From Symsagittifera roscoffensis (lineage: Eukaryota; Xenacoelomorpha; Acoela; Convolutidae), in assembly GCF_963678635.1 (NCBI RefSeq), contig NC_087065.1, forward strand, positions 13,990,743 through 14,054,742: a stretch of DNA of 64,000 nucleotides. Reading direction: 5' to 3'. A model generated the notes under the pieces. That model had not been told where the DNA came from and did no database searches. It was given only the letters and a program-made list of their open reading frames with translations. The translations under genes were made by a program, and so were the position numbers. Of the stretch, positions 1 to 12,394 are shown one piece after another. Position 1 is the first letter of the stretch. Each line of letters opens with the position of its first letter.

Positions 1-750
1 CTCTTTCGTTCTGAAAGTAATTTTTGAGTTTTGATATTGTAAATTTTGGTGTTGCACATTCGTTGGAGAATTTGGCTCACGATTTCATTTCATTCAAACT
101 ATTTACAATTGGGTATAAGCATGTCTCAAGTGCCTATTCAGCTATCTCTCCCTACGCGAGATTGGGGGGGGGGGATTGCTCAATTGATCCAATTCGACCC
201 TCTGCCGACCCAAAGGGTCCCCTGTGGTACTATTTGCTGCTCGGGTCCCTGTCATTCAATTAAAACGTGCAAACATACATGTTTCGATGTATTAAAACCA
301 TGAAATAAAAACACATTGGACGGATCTATGCCCGGGCGCTTTTTTGGGTTTAAAGTTTGCAGGCAATAAAACACTAGTCGATTGTATTCTTTTGTCAGAT
401 TGCTGAGTTGAGAATTTGTTTCATCGTCGCTTTGTCAGAAATCAAACATCAATTTATGGTTTTTGCGGTTGGAAATTGATGATGTCCGTCAACATTCGCG
501 GGGTACCCTTGCAGGGCGTCACTATGAATGACGCTTGAGGGGTGCCCTTGCAAAATATCACGTATCATTGCCAAAATTCTTTGAAATTTCTTTATGCTGA
601 GCTCAAAATTTTTTCATGAAAAGGAAAACAACTAATTTTTGTCTTTATATCTAACTAACACTTGAGTGCAATTGCTTGGTCCATTTTACACTCGCACTAT
701 AAGGGCACTATCGCCCATGATTGCAAATTGTGGTGACCCGTCTAGCATAG
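1..750. other. AT-rich flank with no recognised gene
   Basis: No coding exon is recognised here. At 165-235 there is a G-run followed by a segment with CCCAAAGGGTCCCC. The same combination recurs near 14.9 kb and, in part, near 40.5 and 60.3 kb, so it is probably a piece of a dispersed repeat. The 5' exon of the GTPase that continues at 751 should lie here or left of the window, but I could not locate it. Confidence 0.4.
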
Positions 751-3474
751 AAGTACGTTTAAGGTGTTGTTCATGGGCCCGTTCAGGGGTGGCAAGACAA
801 GTATTCTGGAGAAATACCTCTACGGAAAACCACCTCGTGATCACGTGGCATCCATGGGCACTGAAGTATTCCACAAAAAGATCATCAGGTACCTTCTTAG
901 CCAAAAAAAACATTCTAATTTGTTTTCAAGATTTACTACAATAACAGAAATATAGGTGGTTTAAGCATCACGATGGCAAACTGTTCTCCTCAATCATATG
1001 ACTAAAACATCGCTTAAGTTTGCTATAGAAGCAGATGAGTTTATGGATTCCGACAAAAAAATGAACCAAGTTTTTCATTTTTAATAAATTCGGTCTACTC
1101 AAACTGAAACTCGCTCTTTAAACAATTCACAATCCAGGCAAAATTAATCGTTTTGATCGAGAGGCTAGAAAATATCCTCAAAAACCCAGCTTTTTCAATG
1201 ATTTTTTTTTTCATCAAATAACTATTGACGTTGAACGAGTGTAATCTTTTTGTTTGTCTCTTCTCGAGTTGAAAGGTTTCCAGATAGAAAAACTTGTAAT
1301 AAAACATGTCGACGTGATCCTGAGGTAACCATTTTATTCGACCAAAGCGCACTTTCTTGCTCATTAGAGATCCCAGCTGACAACTTCCCAGTTTGACAAG
1401 ATTTTAATTTGGAAGCAAAATTGTTGTAAATGCTTCGAATTGCGATCCGATATAATCTCACTGAAACATGATAACGGTGAACCATTGCTGAAAATTAGTA
1501 GCGGTGAACTCCAAATCCAAATTTGGGAAATCTGACTTTTTTCCTTCTCCAATTTGGTTGGAGCAATCTGTTGATTTGGTAGAAGCAATCGTTTACAATT
1601 TTTTGCAGTATTGAATAAAATCTCTCGCAAGCAATTTGTCAAAAACAGCTAAAATAGCAAGAAAAAATTTCCTTTCGTGATTCAATTCATCAATTTTCTA
1701 AGCAAAATTTCAGTAAACATTGATAGAGATTTTAATTTTTTTTAAAAAACAAAAAAAAACAAGACACCTAGCTCGCCTGAAGCCCCAAAACGAATTTTTA
1801 TTTTTTCAATAATTCGATTTGTAGGTTTTAATTGCTTTAATTTTTTTTTATTTTTTGTAATTTTTTAAAATTTGAACATTCGTTAATATTTTTTGGATCC
1901 GTCCGATGACCTTGAGTATTTGACGTTTGATAAGGATATATAACCAATTGAGTTATCTCTCCCCCAAGCGAAACGGCAGAACACAACGAAGGCGTTATCA
2001 AATCAAACTCGAGCAGGGAGTTGTTATACAGATAGCATGCAGTTGAAGTTTTTATATCAAATTATTTTTTTTTAATGAATTTTGGTTCAGATTTTCGTTT
2101 GACGATCCTTGGCTTGAAAAAAAGCAAGGTATTAAGTTATCAGGGTTGATGCTTCTCTACTTTAGCAGACCAAATACGCGACTAATTAGTTCATTTGTTC
2201 AGACTTAAACTAAATTTTTTGTCATGATTTTGTGAATTAAGGGTTTTGATAATGTGAAATTTGGGGTTCAGCAGAGTGTGGTGCTTAATTTTATATAACT
2301 CAAACTAGTTCATTTGAAGTAAGAAAAAATGCTGAGGGTACCAATTGAGAAAATGATAGCTTTTACTTTTAGAGAGAAAAAGCTAGTATTAACACACAGT
2401 GTTATGTCGCAGTTTTACTTATCTGAGTTGTAAAGTTAGAACTTGTAGACTGTACTTTAAGCATATATACTTTTCAATGATTGTGCCCGATGTTTGTTGT
2501 TTTCAGCAATGACATTGTGGTGGGCATCAACTTCTGGGACATGCCTGGACAGGACAGGACGCCCAGTCTGTCTGCCCAGCTGGTGCGGGAGAGCCAGGCG
2601 GTCATTCTGGTGTTCGACCTCAGCGACAAGAAATCATTCGAGGAGTGCTCCAAGTGGAAACAGGCACTCGACACCAAGTTGGGTATCTGATTGTTACATT
2701 TTCGACATACTTTACAGTAGTCATGGCATCCCTTGGCTACATCCCCCCTCACTTCTTTGGGAATTAAACCCACTCAATCCTTTGACACCCCCCCCCCACC
2801 CACATTCTTGGGGAACTAAACCACTCACATTTCAAAGGGAAACCTAGCAATGATATAATAACAAAATAATTGTAAACTCGAGCGAGGCTTCACATTTGGA
2901 GGCCTAATCACGCATTGCGAAGAGCTTTCGAGGCGACGGAAAGGGGTTTAGAGACCTCGACGAGGCGGGAATTTTTTGTGCTCGGCAATTATATACTGAT
3001 AAGCACAAAAAGGACATATTAAAAAAATTAAGGTATGTAAGAAAGACATTAATGAGTGACGTAGAAAACAGCACTTGAGAGAAAGTTTCTGATTTTTGAA
3101 TAATTTAACTGTTTTGTTGTAAAAACTTTGCTCCTTTTCTTAGTACGAAAAACACAAAGGTTCAATTAATGTTTAATTTAGAAAAAGTACCGGTCTTTTT
3201 ATTGGGAAACAAAGTAGACCTAGTTGCGAGTCAAAAGATGTCGGCACTGAAACGAGACATGAAAGAGTTCTGTAGTCGCAACTCCTCCAAAAACCCAATA
3301 GTCACCTACTTCATGGTCAGTGCCCTCAGCGACGACAAAGTTCTGACCGAGAGTTTGCAGCAGATTATAGAGCATCTTCTCACAATGAGTAATCCAGCGT
3401 CCTCTAGAAACAATGATAGTATTCCAATCGGACAAGAGAGGCCATCGCGAGAGAAGTCGTGCAAGTGTTCTTGA
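751..3474 (+). CDS. Rab-like small GTPase, 5' partial, three exons
   Basis: Exons 751-888, 2507-2682 and 3182-3474 join in phase with GT/AG boundaries and give about 201 residues ending at TGA. All five G boxes are recognisable: G1 GPFRGGKTS, a switch-I Thr in MGTEVF, G3 WDMPGQD with the catalytic-type Gln, G4 LGNKVDL, and G5 as VSAL. The C-terminus CKCS offers two cysteines for prenylation. The stretch KWKQALDTK recalls the Rab32/38 and Rab7 branch, but G3 (DMPG for DTAG) and G5 (SAL for SAK) are divergent, so I give no subfamily. Role by family: membrane-attached switch in vesicle traffic. The first Met in exon 751-888 (772) would remove the first beta strand; the acceptor TAG at 748-750 and residues STFKVLF before the P-loop suggest a further upstream exon. 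Confidence 0.85.
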
Positions 3475-3489
3475 TATCAAACTTGACGA

Positions 3490-3575
3490 TTGATAGATTA
3501 ATGACGAAATAGTTCTAACTTAATTAAAGGTTCTTTTTGCTGATAGATTAATGACGAAAAGGTTCTAGTTTAATT
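3490..3575 (+). repeat. short direct repeat in GTPase 3' UTR
   Basis: Two copies of a block beginning TGATAGATTAATGACGAAA, followed by a variant of GGTTCTAGTTTAATT, lie 51 bases apart just after the stop codon. Confidence 0.6.
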
Positions 3576-3638
3576 TTTCTTATTCTTACAGGTGGCAGAA
3601 GCAAAAGTTAATGATGTTAGCTTAGTTGCAAACAGTCA

Positions 3639-3644
3639 AATAAA
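3639..3644 (+). terminator. poly(A) signal for the Rab-like gene
   Basis: Canonical AATAAA 165 bases after the stop codon, in the right orientation and at a usual distance. Alternative AATAAA matches are expected in AT-rich DNA, so this is a positional inference. Confidence 0.45.
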
Positions 3645-4711
3645 GTGATCTTTTTGATTTTGTTTCAATGCAATGACAAAAAAACATTACGAAGGGAAGT
3701 ATGCTGGGCTCAGGCTAACTTAAACCCGAAAATTGGAAAACAGTTGTGAAATTGTTTGCTAACTTGACTTAATTTTGAAACCAAATTTGATTTGTCAGCC
3801 AATTTAGAGCTAAAATATTCAATGTTAGAAAATTAATTTTTCTAAGATGCCATCGATAGTTTTTCAATTAAATCTGTGCCCGAATATTTTAACATCCCTG
3901 TTGATTACTCTATGACAGTTAGCAGCGAGAAATAATCGAGACGCCAATTCAACCACTTCAATTTTTTCGCAGTTTAAGCGCAAAGTTTTTATGAATTTTA
4001 GCATCAAAATGATCAAGTAATTTGATAGAGAAGTCTTGAGAGTCCTATCAAGTTTCAAAACTTGCAGAAATTAATCAAGCTTCGAACCTGCTCTGCCCAC
4101 AAAGACCTTGCTTTTAATACTGTCACTCATGCTTTTTCTAGATACTCAGCATCAGCAAAAAAATCAAGCCGATGTAGCTAGTGCGCTTTAATGAAAATTG
4201 CACTAACATGTGCGTTTTTGAATGCAATAAAAGTCAACTGAATGTAAAAAATGTCGATTATCTCGAAAATCTAAAAAGAAATTAGACGATTCATCCACGA
4301 GGAAGAACACTAACGTAAGAGTTGTCTATCGAAAATCTTAAAACAAATTAGAAAAATTATCCATGAGGCAAAAGACTAACATAGGAGTTGTTTGTCTTTC
4401 ACAGAGAACTGCTGTTGTGCCCCTGGTTAAAAATGACATGAAACTTATCGTTTTTTTTCTGACTAGGTAATGCGGGGTCAGCCCTTGAGCAATAAGCGCG
4501 GGTGAAATTGCAATGATTCGATTGAGAAGCCGATCTGTAGCCATCTCGCATCGCTCCCTTAATCTATTCAAACTCCCACAGACGGAACTCTTTCAAAATG
4601 TTAGTTTAATTTTTCTACTTGCATTGAAAAAAAAACACCGGGTACTTCAACGCAAACTTCTATCTAGCTAAACTACAAATGATATAATTTGCGTGTGCTA
4701 ACGTATTCATA

Positions 4712-5030
4712 TGCAGAAGCGAAGTTGCACTTCTAAACAAAAGCGGCAAAACGGCCAGAAATAAGCCTTAAGAACTAAAACTTTTGCTCTGCACCGTAAT
4801 CGATTCTCCGACATGGAGATTAGGAATATCACGTGCTGGCATTTGCACCACGGTCGCTTGGACTTATACTACCCTTAGCCAACTATAAAGCAGTTACAGA
4901 TGCCATCATATGGCCAATGCTTGGAATTATTAAAAATTCCACCAAAATAAGCCCTTCTATTTGCGAATTAGGTTGGAAAAAAATTGGTTCCTAACATTTC
5001 TAGCTAGCTCGCTTGTGTGAAGAGCGCATA
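4712..5030. repeat. diverged copy of the GCGAAG-hairpin SINE family
   Basis: Begins CAGAAGCGAAGTTGCACTTC and ends with TATTTGCGAATTAG then CTAGCTAGCTCGC. The same blocks in the same order occur at 10118-10475 and three times in 61-64 kb. The middle is strongly diverged. The rest of 3645-5393 shows no gene. Confidence 0.5.
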
Positions 5031-5393
5031 AGTTCAACTTGGAATGATTTAATTTGCCGCTGATGCGTCTATACGGCGAAATATATCACGCCTTAATTAT
5101 CACAATTTGAATCCAGTATTCTGAGTAGTCCCAAATTCCCTCCCTTATAAAATTACAAGAATTGAGCGCAGATAAAATATCTTTTTAACTCGCTCGTGAT
5201 TTAAAAAACAATAAAACGGAATGAATTGGAGCTCCTCTTTGAAAAATTGGAATTTTTTTTAAACAAAAGCTGAGTATGACTGGAAATCCTGCTCAATTTA
5301 AAAAAAAACTTAAGCTCATTAAGCAATTGATCGACACGTCCAAACATTGCCTTAATATGAAAAGCTATTGCTCATCCAATTTATCAAAAATCA

Positions 5394-8300
5394 TCATGAA
5401 TCCTCTCTATAATTATAATAGAACGGTTTATAATCAAATCTAGAAATTTCATAAGGTTTCATCTCCGTTTCTGGAAGTTCGGTTATAGTTTCAAAAGTTG
5501 GTGCCAGTGTTCCGAGACTGTTTTCTTCTGTGAAAAAAGTGTAGACTCCACTTGGGCTCAAATGTCCCCCTCGAAAATTCTCTTGCGTGTCAGGAATTAA
5601 TCCGTCAATCACAAGGGGGGTTATTTTGACCGCGTGTTTCACTTGCCATAGGAGATTGTTGACATATGGAGTGTTCGTCAGGATTTTAACTTTGCCTGGC
5701 GGTCCCAGCAATCCAAGTTCATGGAGAATCCTTCTTTCTTGCCAGATCACTGCAATAAAATTGATAATAATTAAAGCAAGTATAGCTCCTTTACAACAGG
5801 GTATTACGGCCAAAAATAAATAAATAGTTATTTCCGCTAATTTTTTCCAGTTTTTTTGATAACTTTTTTCAACCCATCAGATTCGAGCAGTATAAATTAA
5901 TTTCTAAGAAAAAACCACAGCTTTGCGCCGGGCTTAGGACAACAACAAGCAGACGGGACTTCAAGACGAAAAATTAAAAAGACTGTTTAAACGAAAGCTT
6001 ATTGCAAAGACAACAACAAATAGTGGACAATAGTTTTTCAAAGATAAATTATCATAAAATTGATGTTTTATAACGGAAAATTTTCTCATTGAGGTGATAT
6101 TTATTTTTCGAATCATTATATATAGATTCTTCGCCTCATCAGGAGGAGATAAAAAGAGAAAGAAAAAGGGTAAAAGGACAATTAATTATTTAAATTAATT
6201 TTTAACTGAACTTGTTCGGAATAAATTTTACCTAATTACAAAGTGCTGTAATTACTGTCCATGGCGCAGCCGTAACGCGCCGAGCTTTGTCGCCGGATTG
6301 ATAGGTTCAATCCCTTCTGGGAACCTTTATAAGTGGTTTAAGTCCGTTAAAAACTAAATTTTGACTCTTTTTAGTTATTTGCTTTGATTTTATTTGCTTT
6401 GATAATAGAAAAGTTCATATTTAGGTTGGAATATAAAACTGAAACTGTTTCAAAAACGAAGTATTTAGTGTGAAAAGCTCAACCTGATCACACGTGTTCG
6501 TTTCTACGACCTTTTCAAGTTAATTCTATCTTTAAATTCAAACTTTAGGCTTCCAGACCCTATTTTTTTCTACTCGAATTGTAGTCTCGATTAGAGCAAA
6601 TTTTCGAGATTTATTGCCTAGCTTGTTTAGTATTTCAGTTCAGCAGTTTAGTGGTCAATTCGTAGTTACTGTTAGTGTTTAGTGTATTTACAGTTACTAT
6701 TTACTGAAATTGTAGACTTTTGACACAGAGGCGAAGCTGCACTTTGATCAATTGACAAAAAAGGGGAAAAATCTAAAAAAGCAAACGAAATTATGCAATA
6801 AATACAAAAAAATCCCCTGAAAGAAACTCAACTTCAAAATGCAACAAAGACTGCTTGTATCAGTACCATACCTCGCAAGTTCCGACTGCCCCGTAGCGCC
6901 TATGGAATGCTTTTATATTTTAACACAGAGGCGAAGTTGCACTTCGCATACACAAGCAAAAATATGACCGATAACGCTACTGGGAAAACTGATTGAGTAA
7001 AACTATGAGTCTACAAAAATTCTTAAGTGACGCACGCCTATTATGAGTCTACATAATTTCAAAGTGACGCAAGCCAATTTTGACGCATTAGCAGTACCAT
7101 TCAACTTGAAAAAAAAAAGAAATTTACCAGCTAGCATGCCTCAATTTATAGAGCGGATGAATTTTAACTACTATACGAAAAATTTCATTAAAAACATCCG
7201 ACCCTGCCCTAGGTTCGAACCCTCTTTTTTGTTGCGAGTCTCCTTCCCTACCTCTACGCTACAGATACCTGGAAGCTAAAGTGCTGTTTGTAATATAATA
7301 TAATAGTCTTTGCTAATGGCTGTACTTAAGAGCTGGTTATTGATCAAAACGAACACATTTTGTCGCGACAATATTTGCGTCGCAGCAATATTTGCGACTT
7401 CGGTTGGAAAAGAAAGAAACTGTGTATGTATTGATATATCGCGTTATTTGTCCCAAATTGGCTATTTTCAAATACCTATAAATTCAGGAAAAAAATCGCA
7501 GCTAAAAAGTTTTCAAAAACTGAGTTGTAGACATCCATAGCATTCAGAGCGTATAAATTCCGACAAAAAGGAATATGCCTTCTGCCAAAAAAGGCTAGTT
7601 AATAAGTCCAAATTTATCTGGAGAAAAAAACATTCCGATCACAATTATTCCTTCTATCAAATTGCCAATTTATAATCTCCATATTTTGTGCAAAAAAGAT
7701 TGCGGGTTAAATGTCTTTTGAAATTTGAACTTAGTGTGATATCTTAAGGGGCGTATGAAAATTTCCCTCTTAAATATTACTTCGATAATCTTGGCGCTAA
7801 AATGTGATAATACCGTCCGAAAAAGTGAACTGACGTAGAACACCACGCTCGCAAGCTAGCTTGAGTAATGAGGACCAAAATTATCTAGTTTTTGTGGGCG
7901 TGATATTTTCTTCCATTCATTTGTTATCGCCAAAATAATGCAGGTCAATTTTTTTCTGTTGCATATCAATTTTTCTGTTGCATATCAACTTTTCTGTTGC
8001 TCCATATTTTTTTCTCATAAGTGAACAATTGAACCCGCCATTTTTCGAGACTCGCAAAAAGTATAGAAAGTTTTCTTAGAAGCATATATTACGACTATAA
8101 GAATTTTAATTTGATATCTTATTAGATCTTGAGCGACGCTTAGTTGTGGTACCTGATTAACGTCAAAAAAAATAGCTGAAGTTCTCTCCGCCGTCGGTAT
8201 TAACAATTTAACTAATCAACTTTATCAATAAGTGGATGACACCGATTTTAAAACAACCCAAAATCATGTTAGATTCGTTTAACTCGCCAATGCAGCAACC

Positions 8301-8851
8301 CACAAGCTTTTTTGAAAAAAAAATAAGTTCAGCCGTCGAGCTCTGAAAAAAACCTTGAATGACCTTGAATTCGTGATATTTTCTACACGGCTTGTCAATG
8401 TTTTTGGAAGGTTTTAACAAAAAAAATTCGTTTTGTTCAGCGCGCGCTCCCCCTAAAACGTACTGTACAAGGGCGTCAACGGGGCCTTAAGTAAACTTGT
8501 AATGTTGTTCAGTCAGAAACGTCTGTCCTAAATTAGTATTAAAGGAGGATCCTTTGGAAAACTTTCGCAACCAGAATTGAGGAGTTGGAGCATTCGCTTA
8601 CCCATTTTGTTCAGCCTGGTCACGACGTGCATTTTGTGAGGTTGTTGGCTATGTTGGTCTTTTTCAGTCATGGCTGCTGAACTTTTCAGGTATTCCGACA
8701 TTTGCTCTGGCAATTCCACTGCATGCGGGTGTTTAGTGATCAATACTTTGGCACCCGCCCTTCTGGGTCTTTTAGGCGTGTGTCCATGTCGCACAAAACA
8801 TTTACCTCCCAGAGAGATTGAGTTTAGCAAAGACTGCACACAACTTTGCAT
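5394..8851 (-). CDS. MRPL30: Mitochondrial large-subunit ribosomal protein L30 (uL30m)
   Basis: Two exons, 8602-8851 and 5394-5749, separated by a phase-1 intron with a GTAAGC donor and a TTATTGCAG acceptor, give 201 aa. Exon 1 contains HKMHVVTRLNKMGK and exon 2 continues WQERRILHELGLLGPPGKV, then YVNNLLWQVKHAVKITPL. This follows the order in animal MRPL30: HKLHVVTR, WEKDIIKMLGL, VNAKLKVVKHLIRIKPL. The first ~55 residues are basic and serine-rich, consistent with a mitochondrial targeting peptide. Start chosen at the ATG at 8851 (MQSCVQSLLNS). The protein is about 40 residues longer than human MRPL30 (161 aa), mostly at the N-terminus. Role: component of the 39S mitoribosomal subunit, encoded in the nucleus. 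The ~2.85-kb intron contains SINE-like sequence. Confidence 0.85.
6258..6335 (+). repeat. tRNA-like SINE head in MRPL30 intron
   Basis: GGCGCAGCCGTAACGCGCC followed 18 bases later by GGTTCAATCCC resembles the A and B boxes of a tRNA-derived pol III promoter. I cannot fold a clean cloverleaf, so it is a tRNA-derived repeat or relic rather than a functional tRNA. Confidence 0.4.
6905..7440. repeat. diverged GCGAAG-hairpin SINE-family copy
   Basis: Starts ACACAGAGGCGAAGTTGCACTTCGCA at 6922. It carries a B-box-like GGTTCGAACCC near 7212 and a TATTTGCGACTTCGGTTGG block near 7389 that matches the corresponding block near 37.67 kb. A further isolated end (CAGAGGCGAAGCTGCACTT) lies at 6725. Confidence 0.45.
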
Positions 8852-11156
8852 TATCAACTAGTTAGTGGTCATTTCATCTGAAAATCAATTAGCGAAATAC
8901 ATCAGATAAAGGATTCAAAATTCAAGATTTGCAACGTTCGCTCATCTTTCCACTTGTATCAAGCCTATTTATAGCAAGAGTCTTGTAACCGGAATCGGGT
9001 ACAAGACTATTTTTTAGTGAGCAACTTTGTGCATTCCAAGGAACGTGTTTTTGGGGCATGAGATTTCAGAAAAACAGCGGACCATTAAGGAACAGTCATT
9101 TTGTGAACTCGATTCAGTTTTGAAATAGTTCTCGCAAGCGTTTTAATGTTCACACCAAGTATATTTACACTTTATTGAACTATTGATATTCCTATTGACG
9201 ACATTATTTTTGGCTTTGTTTGTTTGTTTACTGAATCAGCTTCCTTATGTGCATAAGTGGAAGCAATTTGAGGGAGAGTTTCAATATGAGGGAAGAAATA
9301 TTTTCCGAGTTTTTTCGGCTTCATCGATTTGCCACATGGTTTAACAACTTCCGCTCCTATCTAATTTCTTTTATTTTCAAACGCTGGGTCTAAGCCGATT
9401 TTTCACCTATATCTGAAGCTCAATGAATATTGAAAAATTTTAAATAATAGTTTCAACATGACTGATCGTATATCATGGCAGAGCCCTGAATGTTCCGACT
9501 GACCTCTAATCCACTGTCGAATAGTTTCTGCGAGAAGATAAATTGTAAACATAGCCAACCGAAGATTGGAAACAGGGTAATGAACGCAAGTAAACATAAA
9601 AAAAACACTGACTTTCTTGAAAAAATCTCAACTTTCGAATTTCAAAGAAAAAAATTGATGCCCTTTAAACTATTTGAATTTCTAAAAAACTTATGATTGG
9701 CGCTTTTTTGTTAACATGAGCCCAACTAGAGAAAACTGGATCAATAGGTAAAGTTTTTATTCCGCTGGAAATCTAAAAATTAAAATTCCACTTTCGAAAC
9801 TAGAAATCGTTCACGTTTTTTCGGACCATTTCTACGTTCGTTTTTTGGAGAGTGCTATATAGGTCACTTTCAGCAGATGAATTTCAATTGAACTCGAAAA
9901 AGTCATATATACCTAAGTGCATTCATAAATGCATCAATATGTATGAATGCACATCTGTAGTTACTAGAGACTTTTTAAGACTTTTCCTGAAAATAAAACT
10001 AAAAAAAAAATCAGCAAGACCTATATAAGAGTCTTCACTGCATTCATTACTCTTAAAAACTATGACCATTGGACATTGTCAAAGATCAAAGGTGAATATT
10101 TGAGTCGTACAAAATCACACAGAGACGAAACTGCGCTACGCAAAGACATGCGAGAGCACGACAAAAATCAGCTCTATGAATGTTGTAGGAAAAAGTAGAA
10201 ATGAGCTTTGACTTAGTAAAAAAAAAGTCGGCTACGTCTGGGATTCGATCTGCGACCTAGAGATTACGAGTCTGAACCACTAACCACAGACGCTTAATCA
10301 ATCACAAACGCTAGCCACAAATAAAACAGCGAACAGATGCTATGATATTTCCAATGCTACAAATCGTGATTATAACAAAAGTGCCATTAAATAAATGAAC
10401 ACTTTTATTTGCGAGTTAGCTTAGTAAAACAGAAGGTTCGTACTCATACACTAAGGCGCGCAAGCTCGCTAGTAAAAATATATCAATTTGGAACAATTTT
10501 TTGTGCAACTCTTTAAATTTGATTTCGAGGAGTAGATATATTCAATGGAGCATAAAAATTTTTCCAAAACAATTATTTCTATCGCTAAAAAAATGACTGA
10601 ATAAAAAACCACACCAAGCATAAATAGTATGTTTTCTTCGGAAGTCGGAACAACATCACTTAAGTTTCTATAGACGTAGCTGCACTGATTCGTTTATTTC
10701 GTTTGCTTGCTTTTTTTCTAACCTTTCTATCACTTATATTATTGCTCCGAACTTCGAAGAAAACAGAAAACTTTGGCTTGGGATGTTTTTTTTATTCAGT
10801 CAATTTTCGCCAATCAAAGTAATAGTTTTTAATACAAAAACTTTATACCCCATTGAAGATATCGACTCCCTGAATCAAAACGTAAAAAAATATTCTGCCT
10901 CCGATCGTTTTTTGCGAAGTTCTGGGAGTTTGAAAATAGCCAATTTGGACGTGCTGTGGACTAATTTATGCACGCTTTGAAGGTTCTAATGATAATGCTG
11001 CGAGCGTACGTAATTTATTAATGCGTCGCGAACTATCACGCGCAATCAAAATGTTCATAGTGAAAATTTTATTTGCGAGTTAGAAAAAAGAACGTTCTTA
11101 CTAATACACTACGCTGCTCGCTAGAGTAAAGATGAATGAGTAGCCGGGTTAAACAA
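8852..11156. other. Intergenic DNA with SINE copies and no gene
   Basis: No coding exon recognised. It contains a perfect 9-bp hairpin (AGTCTTGTA/TACAAGACT, 8979-9008) followed by a T-run, the SINE copy at 10118-10475 and a partial copy near 11030-11128 that ends in the GCTCGCTAG block. Confidence 0.5.
10118..10475 (-). repeat. GCGAAG-hairpin SINE copy, tRNA-like core on minus strand
   Basis: Same block order as the three units at 61-64 kb: CACAGAGACGAAACTGCGC, a tRNA-like core at 10233-10292, AATAAAACAGCGAACAGATGCT, TTTTATTTGCGAGTTAGCTTA, then GCAAGCTCGCTAGT. On the minus strand the core has an A-box-like TGGTTAGTGG and a B-box-like AGATCGAATCC. Confidence 0.6.
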
Positions 11157-12091
11157 ATACCCGGGTTGAACTCCATAAACCAAAAATGCTTATCTTACAC
11201 TTCCATACACCGAAAATGCTTATCATACAATTCCATACATCAAACGTATGAAAAAATGCTAATCATACAATTTCAAAAAAAATAATCGAAAAGGTTCGAG
11301 CTAGTTTCTGCGGCTATTTGAACCAAATAAAACAGTCTGGTGATGAAAAAAAAGGTTATCATATAATTTCCATATATGAAAACTGTATGCTAGCAATTTT
11401 TTTTGATAGCGACAACAAAAATTTTATTGTTGTTGTTAAAGTAATATTGAAATTGCCCCTATTTTTTTTTCAACCGCAAACCGAATTTTGTACTCAAACA
11501 TACATTTTCCAAAAAAAAAATTGCATGCGAATTTTTTTGTCTGCATAACATAGTTCTGGATACACAAAAATTGGATTGCTTTCCGTTTCTCTGGATAACT
11601 TCTTTCAAACAGGCTAAAAACTCGTATTTCTTTGGTAAAACTCTCATCTTGGAAAAATGATCTTTGAAATTGTTCGCCTAAATTCTTATCTTAAAAAAAT
11701 GATCTTTGAAAATGTTTGCCTAAATTTAAAAGTTTGATGCTTTCAGTATATGATTTGTGAAGAGAACTATTACACAACTCAGGTCGTTTCCAATGCATTG
11801 TAAATGCCAGAAGATCAACCCTTTGGTGCCTCTAGTTCTGAGTAAACCATGTTTTAAGTCACTTGTTTTCGGTCACGAACATATCCCAAAAAATTTGAGA
11901 AATAAAATGTTTAAAAAAATCAATTTTTTGGTATATGAAAAAAAGGCTTATCCTATAATTACCATATATGAAAAAATGCTTATCTTAGAGATTTCTTAAC
12001 ATTTTCTGTATCAATGGAATTGCACGAAATTGTATGATAAGCATTTTTCATATATGAAAATTGTATAAGCATAATTGGTCAACCCGGGTAT
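11157..12091. mobile_element. TIR element (MITE-like), ATACCCGGGTTGA ends
   Basis: ATACCCGGGTTGA at 11157-11169 is repeated in inverted orientation at 12079-12091. Inside, the block AAATGCTTATCATACAATT recurs in several variants near both ends, in both orientations. No transposase is seen, so it would be non-autonomous. No clear target-site duplication was found, so the superfamily is open. Confidence 0.45.
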
Positions 12092-12394
12092 CTTCTTGGC
12101 TAGAACTTTTCTGGCTATTTCTGTAAAAAACAACATTCAATTTGACAAGCTTTATCAATTATACAATTTAGATCGCAAACATATTTGGTTTTGTGACAAA
12201 ATTATAAACAGGTTATAACACAGCTCAAAATCATCAGCAGCAATTCATGTTGAGGTCAAGTCAACAACTCGTAACAAACAGCCTCTTCTATTGCAATTTC
12301 CATACTTATCAATGTACAATCATATTTCTTTTCTTCCGTCTGCTACGTATGTTCACGCCTAGTTCACCAGTCGCAGTCGTTTTCTCCAATCAGC

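Noticed and set aside
7043-7540. Two plus-strand frames of 76-78 codons
   Set aside because: Inside the MRPL30 intron and a SINE copy; no recognisable domain.
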